From Sipunculus nudus (lineage: Eukaryota > Annelida > Sipuncula > Golfingiida > Sipunculidae), in NCBI GenBank assembly GCA_026874595.1, contig CM049309.1, positions 20,492,033 to 20,556,032 on the forward strand: DNA of 64,000 bases, in the 5' to 3' direction. Under the pieces are notes generated by a model. The model had not been told where the DNA came from and searched no databases. It worked only from the letters and a program-made list of their open reading frames with translations. Below, piece by piece: positions 36,388 through 45,317 of this stretch (the stretch's first letter is position 1; the number at the start of each line of letters is the position of its first letter). The translations under genes and the position numbers were made by a program.

Positions 36388-37818
36388 AACAAGGCCTACA
36401 GGCCTTATGCGAACCTGTGCACTGGGAAATACACCAGGTATAATGCTTCAATGCTGGACCATTACTTCTCATATAATGAACAATGCACGTACTAAACATT
36501 ATGAAAAAGAAACAATTCTGGCATGGGTGCACACAACACAAAAATGATTGTAACTGGCACCACCAGTCTTGTATACAACAAAGCTATCAGAGATATATAT
36601 GTCAGAGACAAGATTGAATTCCAGGCGGATTTTAAATTCGCCTAGATGAGATTGTGATCTCGCCTAGGCGAGATTACGATTGTGATCTCGCCTAGACAGA
36701 TTTTAAACTCGCCTAGACGAGATCACAATCGCAATCTCACCTAGGCAAGATTTAAACCATCATGAAGCAGGCCAGGATTTTAATCTCGTCTAGGCAAGTT
36801 TAAAATCCCTCTGGTATCACCCAGGCGAGTTTAAAATCTGCCTGATATCACTCAGGCGAGTTTTAAATCTGCCTAGGCGAGAATAAAATAGTGATCTCAT
36901 CTAATTTTTTAATATATTATGCATTGTAATTGACATTTTTCAATGCACTGAGTGAACTCTTGACCTGTTGCCTAATCTGATACAGTTGGCAGTCTGCCAA
37001 AGCTATAAATAGATTCAGACTGACCTCTAGCCTGTTGCCAAATCTGAAATAGTAGCCACACCATTGCAAAAGCTCATGCAGGGGCCCTGCCCTGAGGGGC
37101 TTGACACCCATGAAGTGATCACATGGTGCCCATGAGGTGTTCACATGTCATTCATGAGGTAATCACATGCCATGTGCTTGGCTGCACTGATTGAACTATT
37201 GACCTATATCTGGCTGCACTGAATGAACTCTTGATCTGTTCCCAAATCTGAAACAGTTGGCAGTTTCTCAACCTATTTAAAGATACAGATTCAATCTTGG
37301 CCTGTTGGTATATCTGTTTACACATACTGAAAGACTTTGGTTTAAATTTCTTTTTTCAAGCCGACATATTCATAAACTTTTTATCAAAATATCTAGAATA
37401 ATCAAAGATGCAGTACTTTCATTGTTAAAGGTCCAATAGTTCTGCCAAAAATCATTCTAGTAAACTTGAACAAAGGCCACCTAAGAATAATTTTTGTGCA
37501 ATGTTACAGAAGATATAATTGAAATAATAATTTTGTAGAAGAACACTATTGCAGTCCTTGGTTTGAAAAAGACATAATAATGGCCATAAGACCAACTTCA
37601 GCTTTTCACAACTCAACCAAAAATCAACAAACTCAGTATATTCTAATATGATTGAAAGAACCATGTCCTAGGATAATTCTTTTGAAAAATTGAACAATTC
37701 AACTTGACAGTTTCATCATTAAGCTGAAAGAGGATGAAATTATGAGGTTTTTTGCCCATAAAAATCAGGTCAATGTAGGTGGCACCACTAAATCTACAAT
37801 TTCAAATATGAGTCATGT
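36388..37818. repeat. Second copy of the satellite-like family, interrupted by the viral element
   Basis: Closely matches 11,107-12,654, from AAGGCCTACAGGCCTTATGC through CAATGTAGGTGGCACCACTA to AAATATGAGTCATGTG. It then stops abruptly at 37,818 where viral sequence starts, whereas the copy at 12,654 continues ACCAACATTTGCAC. A palindromic block at 36,605-36,905 replaces part of the unit. Confidence 0.9.
36605..36905. repeat. Palindrome-rich block built from CTCGCCTAGGCGAG
   Basis: Short words such as GATTTTAAA, CTCGCCTAG, GATCACAATCG and GGCGAGTTTAAAAT alternate in both orientations. They include the perfect palindrome CTCGCCTAGGCGAG (about 36,687) and longer imperfect inverted repeats around it. 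No coding. It may be an inserted fold-back element. Confidence 0.7.
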
Positions 37819-38341
37819 GGGGCCGGTTTTTTCGGTTTTGGAGGGACGGGCGGGGCCGGTTTTTTCGGTTTTGGAGGGGCGGGCGGGGCCGGCGCTTTCG
37901 GTTTTGGAGGGTCGGGTGGGGGTTTACGTTTAGTAGCTAAAATACTATCTCTAGCTTTTCCGCGACTTGTTTTTAATGAAGTTCTAGCATCTTGTAACAT
38001 TTTTTCTGTTACTTTAAATTTATTTTTTATATCGCCAGTAGTTTGTGCTTTTTTCATTGAATCAGAACTAGATTTTAATTTTTCAATTATTTCCGTTGCT
38101 TCTTTTTTTCTTTCACCTTTTAATTTTTTTGCTTGTTTTTTTAAAGCTTTAGCTTCTTTTTTTGCTATTTTATCTAATTCTTTGGCTTGTTTTTTTGCTT
38201 GTTTTTTAGCGGCGGCTTTTGATGCTTTTTCAGCTTTTTTACTTTTTTTTGTAGCTTTTTCAATAGCTTTTTGTTCTTTTTTAGTTAATTTATCAGTTTT
38301 TGCTTTTTCTGCTTTTTTACTTTTTTCTGCTGCTTTTTTTT
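37794..38341 (-). pseudogene. Basic Lys/Pro-rich protein, second frame segment, truncated
   Basis: Continues the lysine/alanine-rich composition of the 38,285-39,145 ORF in the -1 frame, from an 8-A run at 38,334-38,341. It ends in three proline-rich repeats of 11 residues built on PPKPKKPAPP, encoded by 33-bp tandem units at about 37,819-37,920. The last residues (HDSYLKL) and the stop are encoded by the flanking host repeat, so the true C-terminus has been lost. The composition suits a DNA-condensing or virion core protein, but that is inference. Confidence 0.6.
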
Positions 38342-39145
38342 GGCTTTTGCTTGTTTTTTAGCCTTTTTTTCTGCTTTTTTTAATGCACTTTTTTCAGCTT
38401 TTTCTTTTTTTGCTTTTGCCTTTTTTTCAGCTTTTTTAGCTTTTGCTTCTTTTTTCTTTGTTTTACTAGCTAATTTTTTTTCTTTTCTTGTTTGTTTAAA
38501 TTTTTTAAATCTATCTTTTATTTTTTGTGTTATACTTCTACTTGTTCTTCCATATTTATGCAAAGATGATTTTTTCATTTGTTTTTTTAAACGCGCAATT
38601 TCTTTTTCTTCTTTACGAGCAGCTTTTCTTTTTTTAAAATAACGGCCTATCGGTCCTGATTTTTTTGATGAATATCTGCTCGTAGCGGATTGACCAATTT
38701 GTTTTTGTAAATTACGAATTTCTCTTCTTTGACGCCAATTGTCTAATATACTAGGTCTCTTTGCACTGGTCGAAGGAGGAGCAGAAGGGCGCCTACGGAA
38801 AGCAGCTAAGCGTTCACGTAAAGAAGGTTGTTTGGGTGTAGGCGGTAAAGGTTTACTGGCGTCAAAAGGAATTTTTTTCGGTTTCGCAGCTACGGGAGGT
38901 GGTGGGGGAGCTGCTTTCGGTCTCGGAGGAGCGGCCCGGGGTTTGGGTTGCGGGACGATTTTTGGTTTAGGAGTGATAGGAGGTTTTGGTTTTGCTTGTG
39001 CAAAAGCTCGTTTTTGAGCCGTACTCAAAGCGGGTTTTTTCATTTTTAATCCGGAACGTAATAATTTATCACCTGTGCTCTTGACACGGCTGCCGATATT
39101 ACCGGCTCGCTTAGCGGCGAAACTTCCAACGCTTCGTAGCACCAT
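38285..39145 (-). CDS. Lysine-rich basic protein, candidate viral core protein
   Basis: 286 codons. Residues 1-50 are Arg/Ser/Gly-rich. Residues 50-125 are proline-rich (PPRPKAAPPPPPVAAKPKK). The rest is dominated by Lys/Ala/Glu repeats such as KKAEKKAKAKK, probably helical. No enzymatic motif. Very basic, proline-rich virion core proteins occur in adenovirus-like and adintovirus-like particles, which makes this a plausible DNA-binding core protein. A TATAAAAG box lies 29-36 bases before the ATG. The reading frame exits at an 8-A run; the continuation is in the -1 frame. Confidence 0.6.
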   Translation of the reverse strand: MVLRSVGSFAAKRAGNIGSRVKSTGDKLLRSGLKMKKPALSTAQKRAFAQAKPKPPITPKPKIVPQPKPRAAPPRPKAAPPPPPVAAKPKKIPFDASKPLPPTPKQPSLRERLAAFRRRPSAPPSTSAKRPSILDNWRQRREIRNLQKQIGQSATSRYSSKKSGPIGRYFKKRKAARKEEKEIARLKKQMKKSSLHKYGRTSRSITQKIKDRFKKFKQTRKEKKLASKTKKKEAKAKKAEKKAKAKKEKAEKSALKKAEKKAKKQAKAKKKQQKKVKKQKKQKLIN

Positions 39146-39173
39146 GGTTTAAAATATCAAGGATGGAGTCTTA

Positions 39174-39181
39174 CTTTTATA
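39174..39181 (-). promoter_or_regulatory. TATA box of the basic protein gene
   Basis: TATAAAAG on the minus strand, 29-36 bases before the ATG at 39,145, overlapping the stop codon of the upstream ORF. Spacing predicts transcription starting almost at the ATG. Confidence 0.55.
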
Positions 39182-40571
39182 CTCCTACAATCCTTCCAGG
39201 ACCCGTATCCACGTAAGGTCTCAATTCAGATTTTCCTACCGAATACCAATTTTTTAATTGTTCTCGGAACAATGCTCGGGCTTTTTGTTTTTCAGGAGTG
39301 TCTTCCATTTCATCGATTTTTTCCAGGACCCGGATTTTTTGACTCATTATATCATTAGTCCGTAAATGTTCTTCTCGGATATAAAACCAAGGATCTCTGT
39401 ATTTTGACCAATCCCAAGCTTTATTTTTTGCGTGTGCTAAAGCCGCGACTTTCGTAAGAAATTTTTTATTTAAATCTTTTTCCTGGTTTTTCCAATATTC
39501 CAAATCAGGTGTTTGTTGGACCACAGGTTTTTTCCAGAACCCGGGTTCGGGATACCCCGCTACTAAATAAACATCTTTTTCAAATTTCCATAATTCTTCT
39601 AACCAATTATTCATTTTCTTATATAATCTAGCCCATTTTTTGGCTTTTGTAGTAGTTTGCACTTTTTCATCATCGTCTTCGAATTGATATTTTCGGAAAA
39701 ACCGGTTGACTTGAATCAAAGCTTCTTGAGCTAATTTTATTTCTTGTTCGTTTAACCATACTTGACGTTCCAATTGTTGCATTCTTTCCCAGGAAGGATA
39801 CAGTTTGGGAATATCGTCAGGTTTATTAAAAGGATCCCAATCAGGGGTTCCGATAAAATTAGGGTTTCCTGCAGCTTTTATTATAGCCAGATCGTCACTT
39901 TTTGCTATATAAGCTTTTTTTAAAACATCTAAATCTGCCACGGCTATTTTTTCGTAATCGTGAAATAATTTTAAAACTAATTCGTATTTTTTAACTTTCA
40001 TGTATTTAGCTTTGTAAGGTAAAAGTTTCGATAAATGAAAATATTTATACCAAGGACTTTTAGAAGTATCTAAAGTAACTGTTTGATCTGTAAGAATATG
40101 TTGTAAAATCATTCTACCTTGCTCAGTAAACGCCGCCGGTGTTTTTGGTTTTTTAGTTGTGGGAGATGGGGGTGTGATAGCCAAAGGATACATTTTTTCG
40201 GGGTTTCTTTCCGGGTCGAGTAAATACCAAGCCATTTCACTGTAAGGTTCGAGTTCTTTAAAATATTTGTATGATTTACTTTTTGGCCTAGTCATTTGAA
40301 TAATTGATTTTAACATTTTTGCATCGTACCCGAATTCTTCTCGTAATTCCAATAAACGTGTACGTAAATGTGGAGGGTGATAATAATGGGGCATAGGTAA
40401 TTCTGCCCCGTTTCCGTGGTTTTTAAAATTTATTCCCCAGAACGGTTCACCTTCGTTTATGTTTTCGTATCCTGGTGCATCGGGACCGTTGATTTTCCAC
40501 CAAACAGGTTTCCATAAATCGATAATTCTTTTTTGTAATTCCATTTGCATATCTTTTTTTGTTTGTACCAT
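39177..40571 (-). CDS. Unknown viral protein, downstream frame segment
   Basis: 464 codons, rich in Trp, Tyr and Lys, largely helical in appearance, with a charged FRKYQFEDDDEKVQ segment around residue 315. No motif recognised. It overlaps the preceding 397-codon ORF by 115 bases in the -1 frame. The shared region contains the in-frame heptamer A AAA AAG at 40,553-40,559. The overlap and the continuity of composition suggest the two ORFs are halves of one protein of about 850 residues, joined by frameshifting or separated by a one-base deletion. The position next to the ATPase suggests a virion component; that is inference. Confidence 0.6.
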   Translation of the reverse strand: MVQTKKDMQMELQKRIIDLWKPVWWKINGPDAPGYENINEGEPFWGINFKNHGNGAELPMPHYYHPPHLRTRLLELREEFGYDAKMLKSIIQMTRPKSKSYKYFKELEPYSEMAWYLLDPERNPEKMYPLAITPPSPTTKKPKTPAAFTEQGRMILQHILTDQTVTLDTSKSPWYKYFHLSKLLPYKAKYMKVKKYELVLKLFHDYEKIAVADLDVLKKAYIAKSDDLAIIKAAGNPNFIGTPDWDPFNKPDDIPKLYPSWERMQQLERQVWLNEQEIKLAQEALIQVNRFFRKYQFEDDDEKVQTTTKAKKWARLYKKMNNWLEELWKFEKDVYLVAGYPEPGFWKKPVVQQTPDLEYWKNQEKDLNKKFLTKVAALAHAKNKAWDWSKYRDPWFYIREEHLRTNDIMSQKIRVLEKIDEMEDTPEKQKARALFREQLKNWYSVGKSELRPYVDTGPGRIVGV

Positions 40572-41650
40572 GAATAGTCTTTCATGTATGAAGGAGGTCG
40601 GGGCTTTCCCACGTCTTTTTCACGTAACCAATGACCTATCTTCCTGTATTCCCATCCGTAATGAGTAATACGGTTTCCGGACCATATTGCCGGCACGGGT
40701 CTGATACCGAAATCTTGTAAATTGGTATGACCTTGAAAAGGTGTACCTTGCATAAATTCGTCTTCTGTTAATAATGTCATAAACTTGTGCCGGATATTGT
40801 AAAATTCATATTCGTCTGTTCGTTCAGCGAAATGGGGATGCCACCATAATCTTCTTCCTACTTCCAGGAATTCCCGGGAAGTGGGGTCCCGTGTTAAACA
40901 CGGTACTTGTTTTCCTTGAGTCATAAACCCTTTGGTACTCAATTCAAAAAATGGTAATGGGATATCTACTTTCATATAAAGTTGACCGTTTATAGTTTTA
41001 TGATATGCTTTATAATCTTTACCTTTTTTATTATACCGGTCATAAATCAATTGCCATCGAGGATCTCTGTTAGCCCATTTTTCTTTATACTTTTCACCGG
41101 CGGCTAAATCTTCCGGTTCGTCTATAATAGCTTCGGCCCATAACGTCCATGGAAAGTGTAAATAAATTAAAAGTAAAGTATTCACTTTTATCCATTCTTT
41201 TACTATTCCGCTTCTGTTAAACCAAGATAAAACTTTTTGTGTTTCTTCAGCATTTAAAAAAATTTTACGTCCCGGTTTATTCTCCGTTTGAGCCCGCCCC
41301 CATAAATTTTTTACCCTTTCGTGTACAAATTTAATTTCATAATATCCTTTTTTATTTAATACGTATTTTAATTTAGTTTTTAAAAACCCTGTAGTTTTTG
41401 GCCCTCGTGTGTATAAATCATGTAAACTAAAAACAAAAGAATCTGTAGGTGGCCAGAAGGCGCGGTAATTAGCGTGGTATTGTAACCATGACTTTCGTAC
41501 GAATGGTTCAGCAGGTGATGGTTCTCCGGCTATTTTCCATTGTATAAATTTAATCAATTCGTCTAACCCGTATGAAATAGCTAAATCAATTAAAATTTCA
41601 AACGCTGCTATTACAGTAGCACCGGCTACGGCAATAATGGGAATAGGCAT
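40457..41650 (-). CDS. Unknown viral protein with hydrophobic N-terminus
   Basis: 397 codons starting three bases after the ATPase stop. Residues 1-28 (IIAVAGATVIAAFEILIDLA) form a hydrophobic, possibly membrane-inserting helix, as in some minor capsid or membrane-lytic virion proteins. The body is rich in Trp, Tyr and Lys with no known fold. The last ~30 codons after the A7 run at 40,554-40,560 look like out-of-frame sequence. The other frame continues as the 464-codon ORF. ATG chosen because the frame is closed by the ATPase boundary. Confidence 0.6.
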   Translation of the reverse strand: MPIPIIAVAGATVIAAFEILIDLAISYGLDELIKFIQWKIAGEPSPAEPFVRKSWLQYHANYRAFWPPTDSFVFSLHDLYTRGPKTTGFLKTKLKYVLNKKGYYEIKFVHERVKNLWGRAQTENKPGRKIFLNAEETQKVLSWFNRSGIVKEWIKVNTLLLIYLHFPWTLWAEAIIDEPEDLAAGEKYKEKWANRDPRWQLIYDRYNKKGKDYKAYHKTINGQLYMKVDIPLPFFELSTKGFMTQGKQVPCLTRDPTSREFLEVGRRLWWHPHFAERTDEYEFYNIRHKFMTLLTEDEFMQGTPFQGHTNLQDFGIRPVPAIWSGNRITHYGWEYRKIGHWLREKDVGKPRPPSYMKDYSWYKQKKICKWNYKKELSIYGNLFGGKSTVPMHQDTKT

Positions 41651-41653
41651 ATT

Positions 41654-42283
41654 TTAAAGGTTATAGTATACGTGTTCTTCCCCTGGAAAAATTAAAGTTC
41701 TGAGCCTGTATTCGTCTGGGCACTTTTGTGTAAAATCCAATAACAAATAACCGTGCGGTTCTTTTGTGGCGTCGTCGTACACGTCTCGTAATTCTTTAGC
41801 TTTTGTCGGGAACATTTGCCGGGCTAAAACTTCGAATTGTAACCGGTCTCTGGGATTTTTTAATAATACGATATAATGAGAATTTAAAGATATGTTCCGT
41901 TGTTCTTTTTTTTCGTGGAATAAATTTTGTACGATAAAGATAATAGAAATGTTTCGGTGGTGACTTCCTTTTTCGAATATTTTTGCAGTTTCGGGTCCGC
42001 TCTCACACATCAAATCATCGATTATCAATAACGTGTCGGCTTTTAAATTACGTGCCGGTAACCCTTCTTCGAAAAAAATTTTATCACCAAACGTTTCTTT
42101 TAATTGAGAATAAATGGGTTGTTTTTCGGCATAACACCAAAGGATACGTTCAGGGGGTGGAGATATCATTTTATTCATATTATATAATAATTTCGTGACC
42201 CAAACGATTTTCCCTGAAGAAGTAGGCCCCGCTACTAACATAGTAAAAGGATGTTTAAATTTATACCACGGTATATCACCCAT
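41654..42283 (-). CDS. Viral packaging-type ATPase (A32/FtsK-HerA-like)
   Basis: 209 residues from the second in-frame ATG. Residues 19-26 (GPTSSGKI) are a Walker A loop in which the usual Ser/Thr after GK is Ile. LLIIDDLM (85-92) is Walker B with D89/D90. Further on, KGSHHRNISIIFIVQNLFH and IVLLKNPRDR are characteristic of a family common in Polinton-like elements of invertebrates, containing the sensor Gln of the VQN motif. Role in a virus: driving DNA into the capsid. Length is typical for the family. An ATG at 42,307 is also in frame, but a TATA box at 42,313-42,320 makes 42,283 the likelier start. The Ile would be expected to weaken or abolish nucleotide hydrolysis. Confidence 0.8.
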   Translation of the reverse strand: MGDIPWYKFKHPFTMLVAGPTSSGKIVWVTKLLYNMNKMISPPPERILWCYAEKQPIYSQLKETFGDKIFFEEGLPARNLKADTLLIIDDLMCESGPETAKIFEKGSHHRNISIIFIVQNLFHEKKEQRNISLNSHYIVLLKNPRDRLQFEVLARQMFPTKAKELRDVYDDATKEPHGYLLLDFTQKCPDEYRLRTLIFPGEEHVYYNL

Positions 42284-42312
42284 AATTAGATAGAAACACA
42301 TAAACACATTGA

Positions 42313-42320
42313 CTTATATA
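42313..42320 (-). promoter_or_regulatory. TATA box of the ATPase gene
   Basis: TATATAAG on the minus strand, 30-37 bases before the ATG at 42,283. It sits in the 45-base gap between polB and the ATPase, so each gene probably has its own promoter. Confidence 0.5.
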
Positions 42321-42327
42321 CACAGCT

Positions 42328-42333
42328 TTTATT
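42328..42333 (-). terminator. Polyadenylation signal overlapping the polB stop
   Basis: AATAAA on the minus strand includes the polB stop codon TAA (42,329-42,331). This economical arrangement is seen in compact DNA viruses and is consistent with a polB transcript ending just here. Confidence 0.5.
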
Positions 42334-43921
42334 GGTAACCATATGGAAATGTCGTATACTTATCTCCCACATCACCTTCTTGCCAAAAGCGGCGTTTTTC
42401 GTATACGGCCACATACATTTTATCTAATTTCTTAGATTTGACGTACCCTTGTTTATCCCTGACTACATGAAACTCTATAGGGACATTAATAGGTTCTTGT
42501 TCTTTTTGCCCGATTAAAGCATCGACCATTTTTTTCAAATCGTGAAAATCAATTCTATTATGAATTTGAAACCCCCGAGCTTTTTGACATTTCATAGGAT
42601 TTCCTTTCCCGTCGTAGCCCAGGTACCCGTAATTTTTAGGCCCCCCGCTAATAAAATCTGTAATATATCCCCCGTTTAATTCATCTGTTAAGTCACCTAA
42701 TAAAGAACCTTTTTTCAAGGGTGCGTCATTAGGGCGTGTAATAAAAATCACAGAGTCCGTATCAAAATATAATGCGCGTTCTTTTAACTCGTCTAAAATA
42801 TCATACAATACCATTCGACCGTAACAAGTAGTAAAAGCGGCCACTGCCGCGTTATTCGTTTTACCCAGGCCGTAATCTTCTTCTTTTCGTTTGTATTCGA
42901 CTTGTAAGATCTGTTCTCCTAAATTAATAATTTCACACACTTCGTTGATGGGGTCTTCTAAAACTTGTATTAAATCGTCGTAATTATTGACTTGTATTTT
43001 CTGAGCCATCCCATCTCTTTGGCCGAATTTTCCCCATAGAGTATTCAAAGCTTGTTTCGCTACGAACCGTAATGCCGGGTTATGAGCGATTTTATCTGGA
43101 TCCACTGGTATGTTTTGTTTTTCTAGTTCTTTGATATATTCTCGCCGTTCTTCTTGATGATCGCTAGGCCAACCGGACGCTTGGGTTTTTTCTTGGTACC
43201 ATTTATTGATATAGGGCTCGAATATATTTTCCCATTCTGCCCAACTCCACATTTCGTATCCTTCTATCAGCGTGTACCCTTTTTCTAAAGCTTTCAGGAC
43301 TTCAGGCAAACACCAAGAGCCCACCAAAGACCGTTCGTTTTCGTTGTGTGTACATTTCTCTCTTTGGTTCAATGTTTCGGCACAAGCCCGGCATAAAGGG
43401 AACATGAGTTTTCCGCAAGCTCTGTACGGTAATACGGGATGAAACAAGTGACGGGGTGGTAAGAATTTCCCGCACACGATTCCTCCAGGTGAGTTTTTTA
43501 CATCTTTTTCCTCTGGGCGCATGATAACTTCCGGTTCACCTACGGGGTACTTGTTTGTTTTTTGTACAAACGGGTACAAGGACGTCACGTCATAGTAATC
43601 AATACGTTCTCCTGGTTGAATAGATTTGTACAAGGTCACGGCATTTGTCCTTCCTCCAAAAAATGCTTCACGGGGTTGGAGTCTCGGTGTCAGTGAAATG
43701 TCCGTTTTTGAACATTCGTATTCATGTTCCCAGATACTTATTACGTTATACCCCGAATTTCTCAATCCTTTTTCTTTATTTTTTTGTTTTATAAAAGCCA
43801 CAAAATTAGGTATATCTGAATTTGGGACTTTACCTTCCAGGGAAGTACAAAGCGGGCACCCGTGCCACACACACCCGTTGAATTCATACACGGTATGAGT
43901 TTCAGGGCAGTATCCGTCCAC
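42329..43921 (-). CDS. polB: Protein-primed DNA polymerase B, polymerase domain segment
   Basis: 530 codons. Starts with DGYCPETHTVYEFNGC and WHGCPLC, the usual entry to the palm in Polinton-like polymerases. Motif A is DVTSLYP (111-117), motif B KQALNTLWGKFGQ (289-301) and motif C YFDTDSV (385-391), with the metal-binding Asp residues present. A cysteine cluster (CGKLMFPLCRAC, CTHNENE) lies between A and B, and KKLDKMYVAVYE near the end is the KxY-like thumb region. The Met at 43,921 is probably not a true start: the frame is open upstream and the exonuclease segment leads into it after a +1 shift at the A5 run (43,958-43,962). The polymerase would replicate the linear viral genome using a protein primer. 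Confidence 0.85.
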   Translation of the reverse strand: MDGYCPETHTVYEFNGCVWHGCPLCTSLEGKVPNSDIPNFVAFIKQKNKEKGLRNSGYNVISIWEHEYECSKTDISLTPRLQPREAFFGGRTNAVTLYKSIQPGERIDYYDVTSLYPFVQKTNKYPVGEPEVIMRPEEKDVKNSPGGIVCGKFLPPRHLFHPVLPYRACGKLMFPLCRACAETLNQREKCTHNENERSLVGSWCLPEVLKALEKGYTLIEGYEMWSWAEWENIFEPYINKWYQEKTQASGWPSDHQEERREYIKELEKQNIPVDPDKIAHNPALRFVAKQALNTLWGKFGQRDGMAQKIQVNNYDDLIQVLEDPINEVCEIINLGEQILQVEYKRKEEDYGLGKTNNAAVAAFTTCYGRMVLYDILDELKERALYFDTDSVIFITRPNDAPLKKGSLLGDLTDELNGGYITDFISGGPKNYGYLGYDGKGNPMKCQKARGFQIHNRIDFHDLKKMVDALIGQKEQEPINVPIEFHVVRDKQGYVKSKKLDKMYVAVYEKRRFWQEGDVGDKYTTFPYGYQ

Positions 43922-43937
43922 AGAAACGTATTTCCCG

Positions 43938-45296
43938 TTAATTAATTGAATTTGGCATTTTTCCGTTCCAGTTATCGTTACCCCGGTGTATGTAAAACAA
44001 TGAATCTTTCTGCATATCTGCTAACCAATATTCTGCCATTTGTGATAAATGGACGCGTGAAATTTGTGGGGGAATCATGGCGATTTGATTTTCCTGTAAA
44101 TAATTTAATCTGAAATCCATCATACATGCAGAAGCTAATGTCATGTTATATTGAAATAAATCAAAATTAGCTTTTTTCATGTACATTTCCCGGAATTTTA
44201 AACACCCCTGTTTTAATAATTCTACATCACTGTTACAATATTCGAATAATTCTTGGCGGTGATCCCACATGTACCCCTCTTTTATTTTTTGTTCGTACCA
44301 ATATTCGAAATCTGCATTACCGACTTGTTTAAACGAATCTTTCGGTGGCATGAAACCGAAATAGTTTTTATTTTCTTTGGTGTTAAAAACATAAGGAAAA
44401 AATCCTTTTTTTAATTCCTCGATTCCAAAAGCTTTGGGAAACCGTGCTAATCCGATTGGTATTAAATTTAAACTATCTTTAAATAGTATATCTCGTACAG
44501 TTAAAGAAATAATTCTTAATCCCCGTGTTATTATAGAAGAAGCATACCAGCCTTTAGAAATTAAATATTGTTGTAAAAAACCCCCGTCGTATCCTCCGAA
44601 ATTATGAGCGAAACATATAGGTTTTTTCTTTGATCGTGTTATTACTGTACCGAATAACCAATCGAAAAAAAGGGTATGCGTTTCAAATTGATGCCGTGAA
44701 CATTTACAGTTCTGCCATTTTCTTTTTAATACATGTGCAGCTTCGCTATACCCCAAACAATTTTCACACACGTAATGTGCCACTACGGCATTTACTGTAT
44801 GTATACTTAATCCTTTTCCGTCTTTTTCTGATTGTGTACATTCTGTGTCCCAAAAAATAAAAGGGTGTGGTTTTTTACTGACGGCTTTTTCTTTTAGCGG
44901 TTGCATATAGCACGAATGAAACCCCCCCGCATGTGCTTTCCCGTAACATATTTTACACGTGTATTCCCCACACACGTGGCGTGTAGTGCATGATACTGTG
45001 TTACATTTCACACACACGCGCCTTTTTTCACACATGGGGGCTCCTTTAGGAGTAACCATTTTATGATTTTGAAAACACTGTTCATTAAAAAACCCGTGCC
45101 AATTACATTCGTCACATCCCAGTATCGTATTTTCTTTTGTATAATTACAAGGTGGGCTAAACCCGCACATTTTACAAGTATCAATACATATGTGTAAGTT
45201 TTTATATGTTTTAAAACACATAAAACAAAAATTATTGCGGATATTTAAATGCAATTTAATTTTTAAAATCCCCCACGCGTGTGATCCCCGCACCAT
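43938..45296 (-). CDS. polB: Protein-primed DNA polymerase B, exonuclease domain segment
   Basis: 452 codons. Residues 24-129 hold a run of Cys/His zinc-binding pairs (CFMC, CKMC, CDEC, CVKC, CKIC). Proofreading exonuclease motifs follow: FWDTEC (148-153, D150/E152), HNFGGYDGGF (231-240) and YCNSDVELL (353-361). Between II and III, KDSLNLIPIGLARFPKAFG is also conserved. The frame is preceded, in phase, by a single TAA (45,318-45,320) separating it from the N-terminal segment, so the Met at 45,296 is unlikely to be a native start. It ends by running out of frame at 43,938, about 20 bases before the polymerase segment. Confidence 0.85.
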   Translation of the reverse strand: MVRGSHAWGILKIKLHLNIRNNFCFMCFKTYKNLHICIDTCKMCGFSPPCNYTKENTILGCDECNWHGFFNEQCFQNHKMVTPKGAPMCEKRRVCVKCNTVSCTTRHVCGEYTCKICYGKAHAGGFHSCYMQPLKEKAVSKKPHPFIFWDTECTQSEKDGKGLSIHTVNAVVAHYVCENCLGYSEAAHVLKRKWQNCKCSRHQFETHTLFFDWLFGTVITRSKKKPICFAHNFGGYDGGFLQQYLISKGWYASSIITRGLRIISLTVRDILFKDSLNLIPIGLARFPKAFGIEELKKGFFPYVFNTKENKNYFGFMPPKDSFKQVGNADFEYWYEQKIKEGYMWDHRQELFEYCNSDVELLKQGCLKFREMYMKKANFDLFQYNMTLASACMMDFRLNYLQENQIAMIPPQISRVHLSQMAEYWLADMQKDSLFYIHRGNDNWNGKMPNSIN

Positions 45297-45317
45297 AATA
45301 AATATAGTAGGTTTTTT

